64,000 nt of DNA from a gamma proteobacterium symbiont of Ctena orbiculata (GCA_003058495.1 QBVC01000026.1:62001-126000), one strand, 5' to 3'. Shown: positions 9,113 through 18,195, counted from the stretch's first letter. The notes: a model not told the origin generated them from the letters alone. Program-made: numbers and translations.

Positions 9113-10324
9113 TCAGGTGTTGAACCTCAGGACGTGAATCCCTTCGCCACGCTCGTGAACATAGGCCAGGCGATTGACGGCATCGAATCCGAGGGTACGC
9201 ACCTGGTCCAGTTCGCTGATCCAGGTAATGTCTGTGTTGCGCAGGCAGAAGTCCATGTCGAAGGTCGCATAGGGGCGGATGTTGTTCAGCGGGCTCTGGT
9301 TGCCGTCGAAGGCCTGCTTGAGATCGCGGGCATCGTAGAGGTAGAACCTGTCATTCATGGTGCCCCCCGTTGCGTAGGTGCCCTGCCAGCTGCCTGTGAT
9401 CGCCCCGCCCGTGTCATAGAAGGCGTCACTACCACCACAACCGTATGCCATGAAGGTGCGCGTCTCGGGCAGCACGATGGTGCCTCGATGGGTGCTCATG
9501 CCGTTCCACACATCGCTCTCGAATCCGGGGGTGAAGGGATAGCCGCTGCCGGCAATGTCGGTGTAATAGCAGGCATTCACCCCGGGGACCGTCTGACCGG
9601 TGCTCCCCTGCACATCGTCGGGATTGAAAAAGTGAAAGCCGGGGCCGTAGCAGGCGTTGTTCATCAGGGAAAGGTTTCCACCGCCGCCGACGATGGCCCG
9701 GTAACCGCCGAACAGGCTCTGCCACGCCGGCGGGAGCTCGCAGCCCATGCCGTTGCCGACGATGCGCTGGTTCACCTCTGTGATCCGATAGGGCCCCAGC
9801 ACGTTGTCGCTTGAAAGGTCGAGGCTCGGCCGAACGAACATGCAGGAGGATGTGGGATCGTTGATGTAGAGGCCCGCCACGGTGATCAGCAGCCGGCCGT
9901 TGGAGACCAGCATGCCCGAAACGGGCGCGCCGTTGCCGAACTGCCCGTCGTTGACCGAGGCCTGGCGGTTCAAGCCACAGGCCAAGGTAAATCCCTGCAG
10001 CAGGCCGGCCGTGTTATACGGCGCGGAGAGGCTGGGTGTGGGGATGGATATCTCCGCGAGCACCGTGTTCACACGATCGTTGTTGGTGGTCGATCCGGTG
10101 ACGAACAGGGAGTTGTTCGCGGGGTTGTAGGCAATGCCGCCACCGCCCTGGTCCGGCGAGCCGTGGAAGCCGTCGTGGGCCTGCCCGCCGATCGTTCCCC
10201 CGCCGGCGGGCAGCGCAAAGCCCCCAAGGTATTCTATCTTCGAGGTGTCGTACAGCGGCAGATCGAGCTGGTCACCGAGGGCGGGTAAGACGCGTATCGT
10301 GAAGCTCTGTGATGAACTTGCCAT
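9113..10324 (-). CDS. Large beta-rich protein, C-terminal part of a split exported protein
   Basis: 403 residues. No known enzyme motif is recognised; the sequence is rich in G, N and aromatic residues and repeats short beta-like segments (YLGGFALPAGG, NPANNSLFVTGST, GNGRLLITVAG-like, TLGFDAVNRLAYVHERGEG), which suggests a beta-propeller or similar secreted fold. It has six or more cysteines. There is no signal peptide, yet composition is that of an exported protein. It is in the same frame as the gene at 10358-10774, separated by one TAG and 11 codons; its first residues SSSQSFTIRV look like the last strand of the Ig/cadherin-like domain that begins in that gene. An AGGAG element seven bases before its ATG could allow separate translation. 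Confidence 0.75.
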   Translation of the reverse strand: MASSSQSFTIRVLPALGDQLDLPLYDTSKIEYLGGFALPAGGGTIGGQAHDGFHGSPDQGGGGIAYNPANNSLFVTGSTTNNDRVNTVLAEISIPTPSLSAPYNTAGLLQGFTLACGLNRQASVNDGQFGNGAPVSGMLVSNGRLLITVAGLYINDPTSSCMFVRPSLDLSSDNVLGPYRITEVNQRIVGNGMGCELPPAWQSLFGGYRAIVGGGGNLSLMNNACYGPGFHFFNPDDVQGSTGQTVPGVNACYYTDIAGSGYPFTPGFESDVWNGMSTHRGTIVLPETRTFMAYGCGGSDAFYDTGGAITGSWQGTYATGGTMNDRFYLYDARDLKQAFDGNQSPLNNIRPYATFDMDFCLRNTDITWISELDQVRTLGFDAVNRLAYVHERGEGIHVLRFNT

Positions 10325-10357
10325 AGGGTAACTCCTGTATGCTCTGTCTGGCGTCCT

Positions 10358-10774
10358 CTAGCCATTCCCGTCATCGGCGGTAACCAGGTAGGTTGCCGAG
10401 GCGGTCTCCGTGGTGGGGGTGCCACTGATCACCCCGTCGTTGAGGGTGACGCCGTCAGGCAGGGCCAGATCGAGGGAAAGGGTCAGCGCATCCCCATCCG
10501 CATCGGTGACATAGTCGTTGAGATCGAGATAGACGGGAACGCCAAGGGTCCAGGTCTGTGCCGGAATCGTGCGCCAAACAGGCGCCGCGTTAGCGGTCGT
10601 TCCATCGTCGGACGTGCCGTCATCGGATGTCCCGTCATCAGGCGTTCCGTCATCAGGCGTTCCGTCATCGCTCGGTGGATCGGTATCCTCGGAGTCGCAT
10701 CCCATGAAGGCGATGCCCATGGCGACGTAGCCGGTGTTGCGTATGAATTCCCGGCGGGTTTGCAGCTTTTTCAT
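10358..10774 (-). CDS. Tat-type lipoprotein N-terminal part with Ig/cadherin-like domain, ends at in-frame TAG
   Basis: 138 residues. The N-terminus has a twin-arginine motif (TRREFIR) followed by a hydrophobic stretch and a lipobox-like AFMGC, so the product is probably a Tat-exported lipoprotein. Next come five 15-bp tandem units coding DDGTP/DDGTS, a flexible linker, then an Ig-like/dystroglycan-type domain (APVWRTIPAQTWTLGVPVYL ... YLVTADDGNG) that lacks its final strand. The missing strand appears to be at the start of the next reading frame, see 9113-10324. I see the pair as one gene interrupted by a nonsense codon, or recently divided. Confidence 0.72.
   Translation of the reverse strand: MKKLQTRREFIRNTGYVAMGIAFMGCDSEDTDPPSDDGTPDDGTPDDGTSDDGTSDDGTTANAAPVWRTIPAQTWTLGVPVYLDLNDYVTDADGDALTLSLDLALPDGVTLNDGVISGTPTTETASATYLVTADDGNG
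10601..10675 (-). repeat. Five 15-bp tandem units in a linker
   Basis: Units of the type CCGTCATCAGGCGTT on the + strand, coding DDGTP or DDGTS on the - strand. The two central units are nearly identical; outer ones have diverged. Slippage here could change linker length without changing frame. Confidence 0.85.
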
Positions 10775-11000
10775 GGCCGTCGTCCTTGTGCGCGTATGGT
10801 CATCAGGCTTCTTGAGATTATCAGTTGCGTCCGGCTAAAGGAAGGGTGGGACGGGACGCCCATCGGGCAAAACGTGACAGGTATCGCGGCTAGAAGGAGA
10901 CAGCGATCATTAATTTCCTAAAATCGATTCAATGACAGCAAGCCAAGGCAGATACTCATCATTTATTTACAGCTGCGTTGGTTGTTTGTATCGGTTCTGT

Positions 11001-11288
11001 CTAATAAATTGACCAATCGAAAACAATGAATGCACAGGCAACAAGATATAGCAGCCAGAAAAAGAAGGCATAAGGCCCTGGGCGGTTTTCAGACTTGAAA
11101 TCTCTGGCGAAATACTCAGGAAAGCCGAATCCCGAGAAAAAGGCAACGATTCGATAGAACAGCAGCGGCACTAAAAAGGCGGCGAGAATGATACTCTGTG
11201 CCAGGGCCTTGTCGTACCCATGGCGCAGGCGGGAAAAGGCGATTACGAGGACGAACAGCACCAGGGCATACTTATGATGTGTCTCCAT
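11001..11288 (-). CDS. Small membrane protein, unknown
   Basis: 95 residues with three likely membrane helices: KYALVLFVLVIAFSRL, SIILAAFLVPLLFYRIVAFF and YAFFFWLLYLVACAFIVFDW. No known family recognised. The ribosome-binding site is weak. The region is less GC-rich than its surroundings. Divergently arranged to the gene at 11478. Confidence 0.55.
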   Translation of the reverse strand: METHHKYALVLFVLVIAFSRLRHGYDKALAQSIILAAFLVPLLFYRIVAFFSGFGFPEYFARDFKSENRPGPYAFFFWLLYLVACAFIVFDWSIY

Positions 11289-11477
11289 GATTCTGTCTAT
11301 ACTATATGTCTGTTATTTGATGCCCGGCAAGGTGACTGTGCCGATCAGGATGGAAGGTGAGTTCAGCCTTTTCTCTACCGATAGTTTATACGATTGGATA
11401 TGGCTGTCCCACACTGAATTCAGATTCCAAAGTGAAATGTTCGAGCAATACTAGTCAGCAAGCTGAATCATATTGAG

Positions 11478-12233
11478 GTGATTGAAGAACAAAAAACCAG
11501 TTGGCATAGTCGCCTCGCCGCGGGGGTTGTCCTGCTGACAACCAACCTCGCGGCCGGTGCTGCGCTCGGTCTGTTATGGGTCAAGCTGTTTGTCCAGGTC
11601 GATATGGGTCTTGGTGGCGTTGCTGACATGCTGGGCGGTGCCATGGCGGGTATGCTGCTGGCGTTGCTGGTCAGTCTCTTTTTAATATACCGGACGTCTG
11701 TGCCTGCACAGTGGAAAGGGTCGGCTATCTCGGTGGTGATTGCCATGTTGATATTTGCGGGTCTTGCGTTGACAGCGCCCGAACGCAAACGGTCGTCGGA
11801 ACCGGTAATGAAAGAGAAGTTCAGACCCGCCTTCGTCTTGAGATTGAAGGTTTACCAGGCAGGGAAGATGGCGGCAACTCAGCCTGATACACGGCTCATC
11901 CCGTTTACCGAGGCCGAGATATGGACGGGCAGTGGCAAGCTGATACGCACCGGATGGGGAGCGGATTCCGAGCGCTGCGTGGCACCTGCCACAAATGCTG
12001 ATTTCAAGACGCTGCTGCCGCTGCTGCAGGCAGTTGTCGAAACCGGGTCAAACTGCCGTACGCCTGAGGAAGACCCAGGCCTGAGTGTCAGATGGAATAT
12101 CGAAAACAATCGGGGCAACCTGAACCTGGATCTTGGTTGTCTCAAAGCCAGGCCAAAAGTCGCTATCCTTGTCAATGCAGTTGATCGGCTGGCAATGGGT
12201 TTGTGCGCGAGGGTAAAGGGAGCGATGAAGTAG
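11478..12233 (+). CDS. Membrane-anchored hypothetical protein
   Basis: 251 residues, GTG start. Three hydrophobic stretches in the first 105 residues (about 12-37, 45-68 and 80-98), then a soluble domain of about 150 residues with three cysteines (ERCVAP, SNCRTPE, DLGCLK) and no recognised motif. The soluble part probably faces the periplasm. It is convergent with the FadL-type gene, 56 bp away, with no obvious terminator hairpin between them. Confidence 0.6.
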   Translation: MIEEQKTSWHSRLAAGVVLLTTNLAAGAALGLLWVKLFVQVDMGLGGVADMLGGAMAGMLLALLVSLFLIYRTSVPAQWKGSAISVVIAMLIFAGLALTAPERKRSSEPVMKEKFRPAFVLRLKVYQAGKMAATQPDTRLIPFTEAEIWTGSGKLIRTGWGADSERCVAPATNADFKTLLPLLQAVVETGSNCRTPEEDPGLSVRWNIENNRGNLNLDLGCLKARPKVAILVNAVDRLAMGLCARVKGAMK

Positions 12234-12289
12234 AACGGGGTGAATGGGGGGCAGATGCAGATCTGTTGTCGGTCAGCTGCCGTTGCCTC

Positions 12290-13537
12290 TCAGAATAACC
12301 ATGCATAGCTTATTTCAAGCTCTGTCTGCTCCATATAGAGCGTGCCGGTCTGCCCGCTGGTGTTCGGATTGCTGCCCTTGACCTCTTCCCTGGGTGAATA
12401 CATCAGCGACAGTGAGATCTCATGTGCCTTCGAGAGCTGTCGGGTGAGGCCGATGCTATAGTGATCCCGCCCCACGGCCGGTGCCAGAATATTCAGCAAT
12501 GCCTGGTTAGGCGGAATGATCTGGTTGCCATGGCTGTAGCCTGCGCGCAGCACGGTTTGGGGGTCGTACCGCCAGCGGATGCCGGCTTTGAACACCTTCG
12601 CATCCCGCCAACCGCCGCCGATGCCGTCGTCGGCGCCGAGGATCGGAGTCATCAATGGGATATCGTTCGGATTGCCGACTGAGGCAATGTTGCTGTAGTA
12701 GATGCGTTGGTAGTCGAGCGCCAGCTCCAGATCGTCTCGGAGCCGGAACGACGCGCCCGCCTGGAAACTGGCGGGTATATCGAAATCGCCCTGTTCCGCG
12801 AACAGCCCGCGGTAGTCGTCGAACTCCGTCATCCTCAATCTGGACTGAACGCTCAGACCCAGGGTGAGCCCATCGGCAGGCCGGAAGTTGACGCCGAGAT
12901 TGATTCCGAAACCGTGCGCGTAGTCAAAGCCGTTGTTGGTCAGTTCGTCCGGATATAGGGAGACCGCGCCAAAGGGGTTCAATCCATTTGCCCTGAATGC
13001 CTGCAACGCTACGATCGGTGCGATGCCCAACGCCAGGCTGTCGGAGACCCGGTGCGAATAGGGTAGGTGCAGCGCCATTTGATAGAGATCTACGCCGGTG
13101 GGCGCTGTCGCCTCCCAGCCCGGGCGTTCGAAATATCTGAATACCTCATCATCGTATTCCGTATTGAGCCCGTTCATGACAAGCGCGACACCGATCGCAT
13201 TGGCTTCATCCAACTGCCGGCTATAGGCGAATTGTGGAATGAGAAAGAGGCTGTTTTCGCTGTCGTAGGTCATGGGTGCGATCTGTACAGGCCCGGTCGC
13301 GTCGTCATTGGCACGGAAGCCCCGGTCTGGCAGAAACAGTGAGCCGCCCAACTCCAATCGCTCGCCCACCAGAACCAGATTGGCAGGATTCAGCGCCCCG
13401 CTTGCCGCATCCTCTCCAAGGGATACCCCTGCACCTGCCATGCCCTTGCTTTTGGTGCCGATGCCGTGGGAGAAGTAGCCGTTGGTGGCATGGAGGTTTG
13501 CACTGAACAGCAGCAAAAGAATGAGTGCTTTTTTCAT
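12290..13537 (-). CDS. FadL/TodX/OmpP1-type outer-membrane transporter
   Basis: 415 residues from the ATG at 13535-13537, which has AGGA six bases upstream and begins a clean signal peptide MKKALILLLLFSANLHA; an earlier in-frame start would add eight residues. The mature N-terminus NGYFSHGIGTKSKGMAGAG with SLGEDAASGALNPAN is the classic hatch motif of FadL-family channels for hydrophobic compounds (long-chain fatty acids, hydrocarbons). The C-terminus ends ELEISYAWLF with the terminal phenylalanine needed for barrel assembly. Substrate not known. Confidence 0.93.
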   Translation of the reverse strand: MKKALILLLLFSANLHATNGYFSHGIGTKSKGMAGAGVSLGEDAASGALNPANLVLVGERLELGGSLFLPDRGFRANDDATGPVQIAPMTYDSENSLFLIPQFAYSRQLDEANAIGVALVMNGLNTEYDDEVFRYFERPGWEATAPTGVDLYQMALHLPYSHRVSDSLALGIAPIVALQAFRANGLNPFGAVSLYPDELTNNGFDYAHGFGINLGVNFRPADGLTLGLSVQSRLRMTEFDDYRGLFAEQGDFDIPASFQAGASFRLRDDLELALDYQRIYYSNIASVGNPNDIPLMTPILGADDGIGGGWRDAKVFKAGIRWRYDPQTVLRAGYSHGNQIIPPNQALLNILAPAVGRDHYSIGLTRQLSKAHEISLSLMYSPREEVKGSNPNTSGQTGTLYMEQTELEISYAWLF

Positions 13538-13696
13538 GATTATTCCTGGAGGGGCGTACATCAGGTAGATCCGAGCCCAATATTACCGGATCTCAAAAAC
13601 AAAGACACATAGGCTCAGCATTCTATTGGGTGTCCACGGGCGCCCCTTGTTCTGCCCCACGCTTTTCGTCAGGGAGCAGGTGCGTTTCGCGGATAA

Positions 13697-14053
13697 TTAC
13701 TGAAGCCACAGCAATACCAGGCCCACTGCCGCAGGCATGGCTTGAACATAGAGAATCTTTCGACTGGCAGTAAACGCCCCGAAAAGCCCGGCTATGAGCA
13801 CGCAGCACAAAAAGAAAGTCAGGACTCCGAGACCGGAGTTGCCGAGGGATAGTCCCCAGATCAGTCCCGCGGCAAGAAATCCGTTGTACAGGCCCATATT
13901 TGCCGCCAACACCTTAGTGGACCGGGCTTGCTCGAGTGATTGATTGAAGACCTTCAAACCCACAGGTCTATGCCACAAGAACATCTCGAGCACGAGAAAA
14001 CTAAAATGGAGCGCAGCCACCAAGGCTATCGTGATGTTGGTAACGATGGTCAT
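13697..14053 (-). CDS. DUF1304 family membrane protein
   Basis: 118 residues, four membrane helices. The family signature is visible: ALHFSFLVLEMFLWHRPVG, then AANMGLYNGFLAAGLIWGL. GGAGG is eight bases before the ATG. Function of the family is unknown. It is a single-gene unit; an upstream 176-bp gap separates it from the divergent gene at 14230. Confidence 0.88.
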   Translation of the reverse strand: MTIVTNITIALVAALHFSFLVLEMFLWHRPVGLKVFNQSLEQARSTKVLAANMGLYNGFLAAGLIWGLSLGNSGLGVLTFFLCCVLIAGLFGAFTASRKILYVQAMPAAVGLVLLWLQ

Positions 14054-14229
14054 GGTTCATGCCTCCCTTTGTTCCAGTGCGACATTAACGGTGGACTATG
14101 TAGAAGATGAATGGGGCATGACCCCTGTCTTTCACGCCCGGGTCAACAGACGGATTTGAAATATTCTATAATTTTTCACACCCGTTCAAATTCTATGCTT
14201 TTCATCCTAGGACATTTTTTACAACCGGC

Positions 14230-15132
14230 ATGAATGACGAGATACCGCAAAACGGCAGCCTGAGCATCATAGACGGCGTGGAGCGCATTTTTTACGACGG
14301 TTACTGGATCAAGCGCTACCATGCGCCGGTCGACAGCCTGACTGATAAAAAACGGCTGATCCAATCCCTCACCCGCCGCCTGTTCAACCACATGGAGCAC
14401 GGCATCAACATCCCGGGACGCCTGCTGGACGAGGTCCGGGCGGATTACCGGGCTGAAACCGATCCCGGTAAAAAGCGGGTCAGGGGCGCGATGCTGGCAG
14501 GGGCGTTGTTCAACCGTGCAGCGGATATCTTCAACCAGCTGGTCGAGCTGGAGGCCTGCGGTGTGCAGATAAAACCCGACAATGACCTGATGCGCACCTG
14601 CGGACAGTGCCTGCAGGAGGCATTGGAACTCGGCAAGCTGGTCCGTCACCGTAACGGCAGCGCCGGAATCGACGAACTATGGGGTGAGCCGTTCAAGGCC
14701 TTCGTCATGTCGATCGAGGATTTCTACCAGTCGCGCTACGTCAAGATTGCGATGACCATGCGCAATATCGACGAGGTTGCCGGGCACATGGTCGGATGCG
14801 TGCGCAGCAACCAGGGGCCCGAGGCGTTGGAGGCACTGATCAAACACTACGCCTGCATGGCCCGGCGCAAGTGCGAAATTCTCAGGACCGATCCGGATAT
14901 CTTCGACGCCTGGGTCGAGTTTGTCGTGGCGGGCGAGGCGATTACCGGGTATACGGCAGCGCAGGCGGAAGCTGAAGCCGGCAAGGGGATCCTCGATGAA
15001 TTCGATAGCCGCTACATGCTCGAACGGGGTGTCGAGCTGATCGCGGACATCACCCGGGCGAGGACTTCAATGCCGAGCAGTACCGAGGAGTATCTGGGGT
15101 TGTGCGAGCAGTTCAAGCGAAGGAAAGTATAA
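14230..15132 (+). CDS. Conserved hypothetical cytoplasmic protein, 300 residues
   Basis: Mainly alpha-helical, soluble, no signal peptide. N-terminus GVERIFYDGYWIKRYHAPVD, then several amphipathic helices; cysteines occur in MRTCGQCLQEAL and HYACMARRKCEIL. I do not recognise the family. The ribosome-binding site is weak. It is convergent with the regulator gene at 15258-16301. Confidence 0.65.
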   Translation: MNDEIPQNGSLSIIDGVERIFYDGYWIKRYHAPVDSLTDKKRLIQSLTRRLFNHMEHGINIPGRLLDEVRADYRAETDPGKKRVRGAMLAGALFNRAADIFNQLVELEACGVQIKPDNDLMRTCGQCLQEALELGKLVRHRNGSAGIDELWGEPFKAFVMSIEDFYQSRYVKIAMTMRNIDEVAGHMVGCVRSNQGPEALEALIKHYACMARRKCEILRTDPDIFDAWVEFVVAGEAITGYTAAQAEAEAGKGILDEFDSRYMLERGVELIADITRARTSMPSSTEEYLGLCEQFKRRKV

Positions 15133-15257
15133 GCAGATAAAGAACCGGTTGGTGCAACAGGGTCGCCTTGCGTGATCAATACAGACCCATTCCTGGCCTT
15201 GTCATATTTTATTGGATGTCTCCTTTTTAATTTGCCCTCCTGGAGATTCTGTCTGCG

Positions 15258-16301
15258 TTATTTAGGTGCCTTTGACGAAATTGCCCGCTTAACCATTTTC
15301 TCTACATTCGGAACCATGTTCTCAGGTATTAACACAATGTCCGGGTGGTGCTGTGCATACACACGGAATATTTCGTCCGCAAAGGCCTGGCCTATTGCTG
15401 ATACGCCCCCGAAGTCGAAGATGACATATTGAAATCTCTCGATATGGGCCATTAGTCGCTTGGCTTGAGATCTTGAGACCAGCTTTTCATCGCCATACTG
15501 CGCCAGCCGAACCGGTATCACGGTTTTATTGAATTGATAGGCATCCGGCCCGGCGAAATCATCGAATACGCTTTGAATATCCCGCTCGGAATCGCGCTCG
15601 ATCAGCATGTGGACGGCGGTGCCCACTTCACCGCTGGTGATATTCGTCTCCTGGATATAGTCAAATTCAAAGCTGTCATCGTGGCTGAATCTTATGCCCC
15701 GTGATTCGATCTCGAATTGATCGAATACCCGGGAAGTAAAGAAGATGCCCTCACCGGTATGGTTGTTAGGGTCTGTGGTCAGTTTACCTTTTGACAACTC
15801 GAGCAGGGCCTGGCGCTCGTCGTTCAATTGGCAAAGCCGTTTGATTTTTCTGAATATCCCTTCACCATCATCCATTATGTAAATCATGATCTTTTCTTGA
15901 TCTCTCGTGGCGGAGATATAGATCTGCTTGCCACTGGAATGGTCGATCACATTGTTGACCATCTCGGTAAAGCCGTAGTGGCAGATATCGAGGATGTTCT
16001 CCGGCAGGCCATCGAAGACGTAGGCGAAATGGTCTCGCCAAACGCCATCTTCAGTGAATGTTTCTGTGAGCGGGAAGAGGGACTGATACTCCCTCGAATC
16101 GCCGAGAAAATAGCGTTTTCCCTTGCCGCTGCCCGTCGAGGTTAGCCAGCCCTCTTTTTCCAGACGTTGAATATGGGCGTTTACGGCCTGGGGGGTGATT
16201 GCGAAAAGAGTGGAGATATGTTTCGAGATATCAGAAGGATGGTCTCTCACATCCCTCACGATTTGACGCCGGATTTGTTCGCCTCTCTCTTTGTTGTTCA
16301 C
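15258..16301 (-). CDS. Winged-helix / HATPase / STAS-like (DUF4325) regulator
   Basis: 347 residues, GTG start. Three modules: an N-terminal winged helix (FAITPQAVNAHIQRLEKEGW, residues about 20-70); a GHKL ATPase of the anti-sigma type (FTEMVNNVIDHSS as N-box near residue 112, DDGEGIF as G1 box, HTGEGIFFTSR as the lid/G2 region); and a C-terminal STAS-like domain (ERFQYVIFDFGGVSAIGQAF). No HisKA domain or phospho-acceptor is present, so it is not a normal kinase. The architecture is known in scattered bacteria; it looks like a partner-switching pair fused to a DNA-binding domain. A 29-bp palindrome covers the region just upstream of the start codon and includes the likely Shine-Dalgarno AAGGA, which suggests autoregulation. 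Confidence 0.82.
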   Translation of the reverse strand: MNNKERGEQIRRQIVRDVRDHPSDISKHISTLFAITPQAVNAHIQRLEKEGWLTSTGSGKGKRYFLGDSREYQSLFPLTETFTEDGVWRDHFAYVFDGLPENILDICHYGFTEMVNNVIDHSSGKQIYISATRDQEKIMIYIMDDGEGIFRKIKRLCQLNDERQALLELSKGKLTTDPNNHTGEGIFFTSRVFDQFEIESRGIRFSHDDSFEFDYIQETNITSGEVGTAVHMLIERDSERDIQSVFDDFAGPDAYQFNKTVIPVRLAQYGDEKLVSRSQAKRLMAHIERFQYVIFDFGGVSAIGQAFADEIFRVYAQHHPDIVLIPENMVPNVEKMVKRAISSKAPK

Positions 16302-16307
16302 GCTGCA

Positions 16308-16380
16308 TCCTTTAAGAAAATCATTTTCTTAAAGGATAGACTGCATGTTCTTAAAGGACAAGAGGTTCTTTATAAAGGAT
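16308..16380 (-). promoter_or_regulatory. Operator-like palindrome and two further half-site copies
   Basis: 16308-16336 is an almost perfect 29-bp palindrome with 14-bp arms, TCCTTTAAGAAAAT and its complement around one central base. A direct copy of TTCTTAAAGGA follows at 16348-16358 and a palindromic variant TTCTTTATAAAGGAT at 16366-16380. On the - strand the arm closest to the gene provides AAAGGA six bases before the GTG start of the regulator. Likely binding site of that gene's own winged helix; an RNA hairpin hiding the ribosome-binding site is the alternative. Confidence 0.75.
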
Positions 16381-16390
16381 AAGTTTGGCT

Positions 16391-17179
16391 TTATTCGTCT
16401 TTGCGTAACCGCCGCCAAGGCAGACTGGTCGGTTTTAACGCACTCCCATTCGCTTTGGTCAACTCAATCTCATAAGCATCCGCCAGATTCTTCTCATTGA
16501 GCACCTCTTCCGCAGAACCTTCCGCGAGTGTCATCCCCTGATGCAAAAGCTGCAACCGATGGCAGTAGTGCGCCGCCAGACTGAGATCGTGCAGAACAAC
16601 AATCACCGAATGGCCGGTTTCGCAGTGTTGTCTCAGCAGGTTCATGACATCGAGTTGATGGGCGGGGTCCAGGGCGGAGACAGGCTCGTCGGCGAGCAGG
16701 ATATCGGGTTCGGTGACCATGGCGCGGGCAAGCAGCACCCGGGCCTGTTCACCGCCGGAGAGGGTGTTGAAGCTGCGATCACGCAAGGCCAGCAGATCGG
16801 TCTGCCGGATGACCTTGCCGATGATCTCCCGGTCCTCGTCTCCCACGGATTGCCAGGGCTCCAGGTGGGGTGTGCGGCCCAGTTCGATGATCCGCTCCAC
16901 GCACATGGGCCAGGCGATCTCGCTAAGTTGGGGGAGGTAGGCGATGCGTCGTGCCCGTTCGGTCTGGGGGATGGGTGCCATGGCGGTCTCATCGAGACTG
17001 AGCTCACCGGTGTCGGCTGGCATCACACCGGCGAGGATGCGCAACAGGGTGCTCTTGCCCGCGCCGTTGGGGCCGATCAGGCCCAGCATCTCGCCCGGTT
17101 GCAGGACGATGTCGACGCCTTTGAGGATCGGCCGCTGCCCGCGGGAGACGCAGAGGCCTTTGCCGCTGAGCAGACTCAT
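16391..17179 (-). CDS. btuD: B12 (corrinoid) ABC transporter, ATP-binding protein
   Basis: 262 residues from the ATG at 17177-17179. Walker A LIGPNGAGKSTLLRILAG, Q-loop AYLPQ, signature LSGGEQARVLLARAM, Walker B DILLADEPVSALDP and the switch His in VIVVLHDLSLAAH are all present and intact. The start overlaps the permease stop as ATGA, so the two are coupled. The frame is open further upstream but that part runs inside the permease gene and is not coding. Assignment to B12 rests on the cobalamin riboswitch that leads the operon; by sequence alone the family also includes haem and siderophore transporters. Confidence 0.9.
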   Translation of the reverse strand: MSLLSGKGLCVSRGQRPILKGVDIVLQPGEMLGLIGPNGAGKSTLLRILAGVMPADTGELSLDETAMAPIPQTERARRIAYLPQLSEIAWPMCVERIIELGRTPHLEPWQSVGDEDREIIGKVIRQTDLLALRDRSFNTLSGGEQARVLLARAMVTEPDILLADEPVSALDPAHQLDVMNLLRQHCETGHSVIVVLHDLSLAAHYCHRLQLLHQGMTLAEGSAEEVLNEKNLADAYEIELTKANGSALKPTSLPWRRLRKDE

Positions 17180-18177
17180 ACGCCCCTCCTTCGGTTGTGC
17201 AGGATCAGCCAGAGAAAGAAGGGCGCGCCGATCAGCGAGGTGACCACACCGACCTTGATCTCCCCCTGCACCGGCAGCAGGCGCACACCCATGTCGGCCA
17301 GCATCAGCAACAGGGCCCCGCCCATGGCGCTGGGGACCAGCAGGCGGCTCGGCTGGTAGCCCACCAGGGGACGCAGCAGATGGGGCACCACCAGGCCGAT
17401 AAAGCCGATGGCGCCGGTGACCGAGATGGCCGATCCCACCGCCAGGGCGATGGCGAGGAAGAGGCGCCTTCTCAGGTTCGGCAGATCGGCGCCCATGGAG
17501 CCGGCGGTCTCCTCCCCCAGGGTGAGCAGATCCAGGGGGCGGCCCTGGCGCCACACCAGCAGCCAGCCCAGCAGGGTGCCGGGGAGGAGTATCCACAGCT
17601 CGTTGCGGCTGACATTGGCCAGGGAGCCGAGCATCCAGAGGGCGATCTCCTGCACCGCGTAGGGGCTGGGGGCGAGGTTGAGCAGCAGGGAGACCAGGGC
17701 CAGGGCGAAGGCGTTGACCGCCACCCCCGCGAGGATCAGGGTGAGGGTGCCCCCCTCCCGCCCGGCCAGGAGATAGACGGTTAGCGTCGCCAGCAGGGCG
17801 CCCGCCATGCCGCCTATAGGGAGTGCATAGGCGAAGAGACCGGCGATGCCGAAGTAGAGGGTGACGACCGCCCCCAGGGCGGCACCGCTGGCGCTGCCGA
17901 CCAGGCCGGGACTGGCCAGAGGATTGCGCAGCAGGGATTGCATCACCGCGCCGCAGAGGCCGAGGGAGGCCCCGGCCAGCAGGGCCACCAGGGTCCTCGG
18001 GATGCGCAGCTCGGTGAGGATCAGGCTGTAGACGCCGGGTTGTTGGTTGAAGCTCTCCTGCACCGCTTTGATCAGCGGCAGGGGTTGGTTACCGATGATC
18101 AGGGAGAGTAGGGCGGTGATCAGGATGGCGGCGGCGAGGGAGAGGATCAGCCGGTGTTGTTGCATGGCGGTGATCAT
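17176..18177 (-). CDS. btuC: B12 (corrinoid) ABC transporter, FecCD-type permease
   Basis: 333 residues from the ATG at 18175-18177, chosen because GAGAGGG lies about eight bases upstream and because any earlier start (to 18252) would translate the palindromic repeat at 18196-18265. About ten membrane helices. The family motifs ELRIPRTLVALLAGASLGL and NPLASPGLVGSASGAALGAV (the NPLAxPxxLGxSxGA signature) and GLVVPHLLRPLVG, the coupling-helix region that contacts the ATPase, are present. Third gene of the operon btuB-btuF-btuC-btuD. Confidence 0.9.
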   Translation of the reverse strand: MITAMQQHRLILSLAAAILITALLSLIIGNQPLPLIKAVQESFNQQPGVYSLILTELRIPRTLVALLAGASLGLCGAVMQSLLRNPLASPGLVGSASGAALGAVVTLYFGIAGLFAYALPIGGMAGALLATLTVYLLAGREGGTLTLILAGVAVNAFALALVSLLLNLAPSPYAVQEIALWMLGSLANVSRNELWILLPGTLLGWLLVWRQGRPLDLLTLGEETAGSMGADLPNLRRRLFLAIALAVGSAISVTGAIGFIGLVVPHLLRPLVGYQPSRLLVPSAMGGALLLMLADMGVRLLPVQGEIKVGVVTSLIGAPFFLWLILHNRRRGV

Positions 18178-18195
18178 GTCCGACACCCTCTCATC

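Noticed and set aside
17180-17596. N-terminal extension of the B12 ATPase frame
   Set aside because: It runs through the permease gene in another frame, is composed of P, G and R, and the ABC domain starts only at the ATG at 17177-17179.
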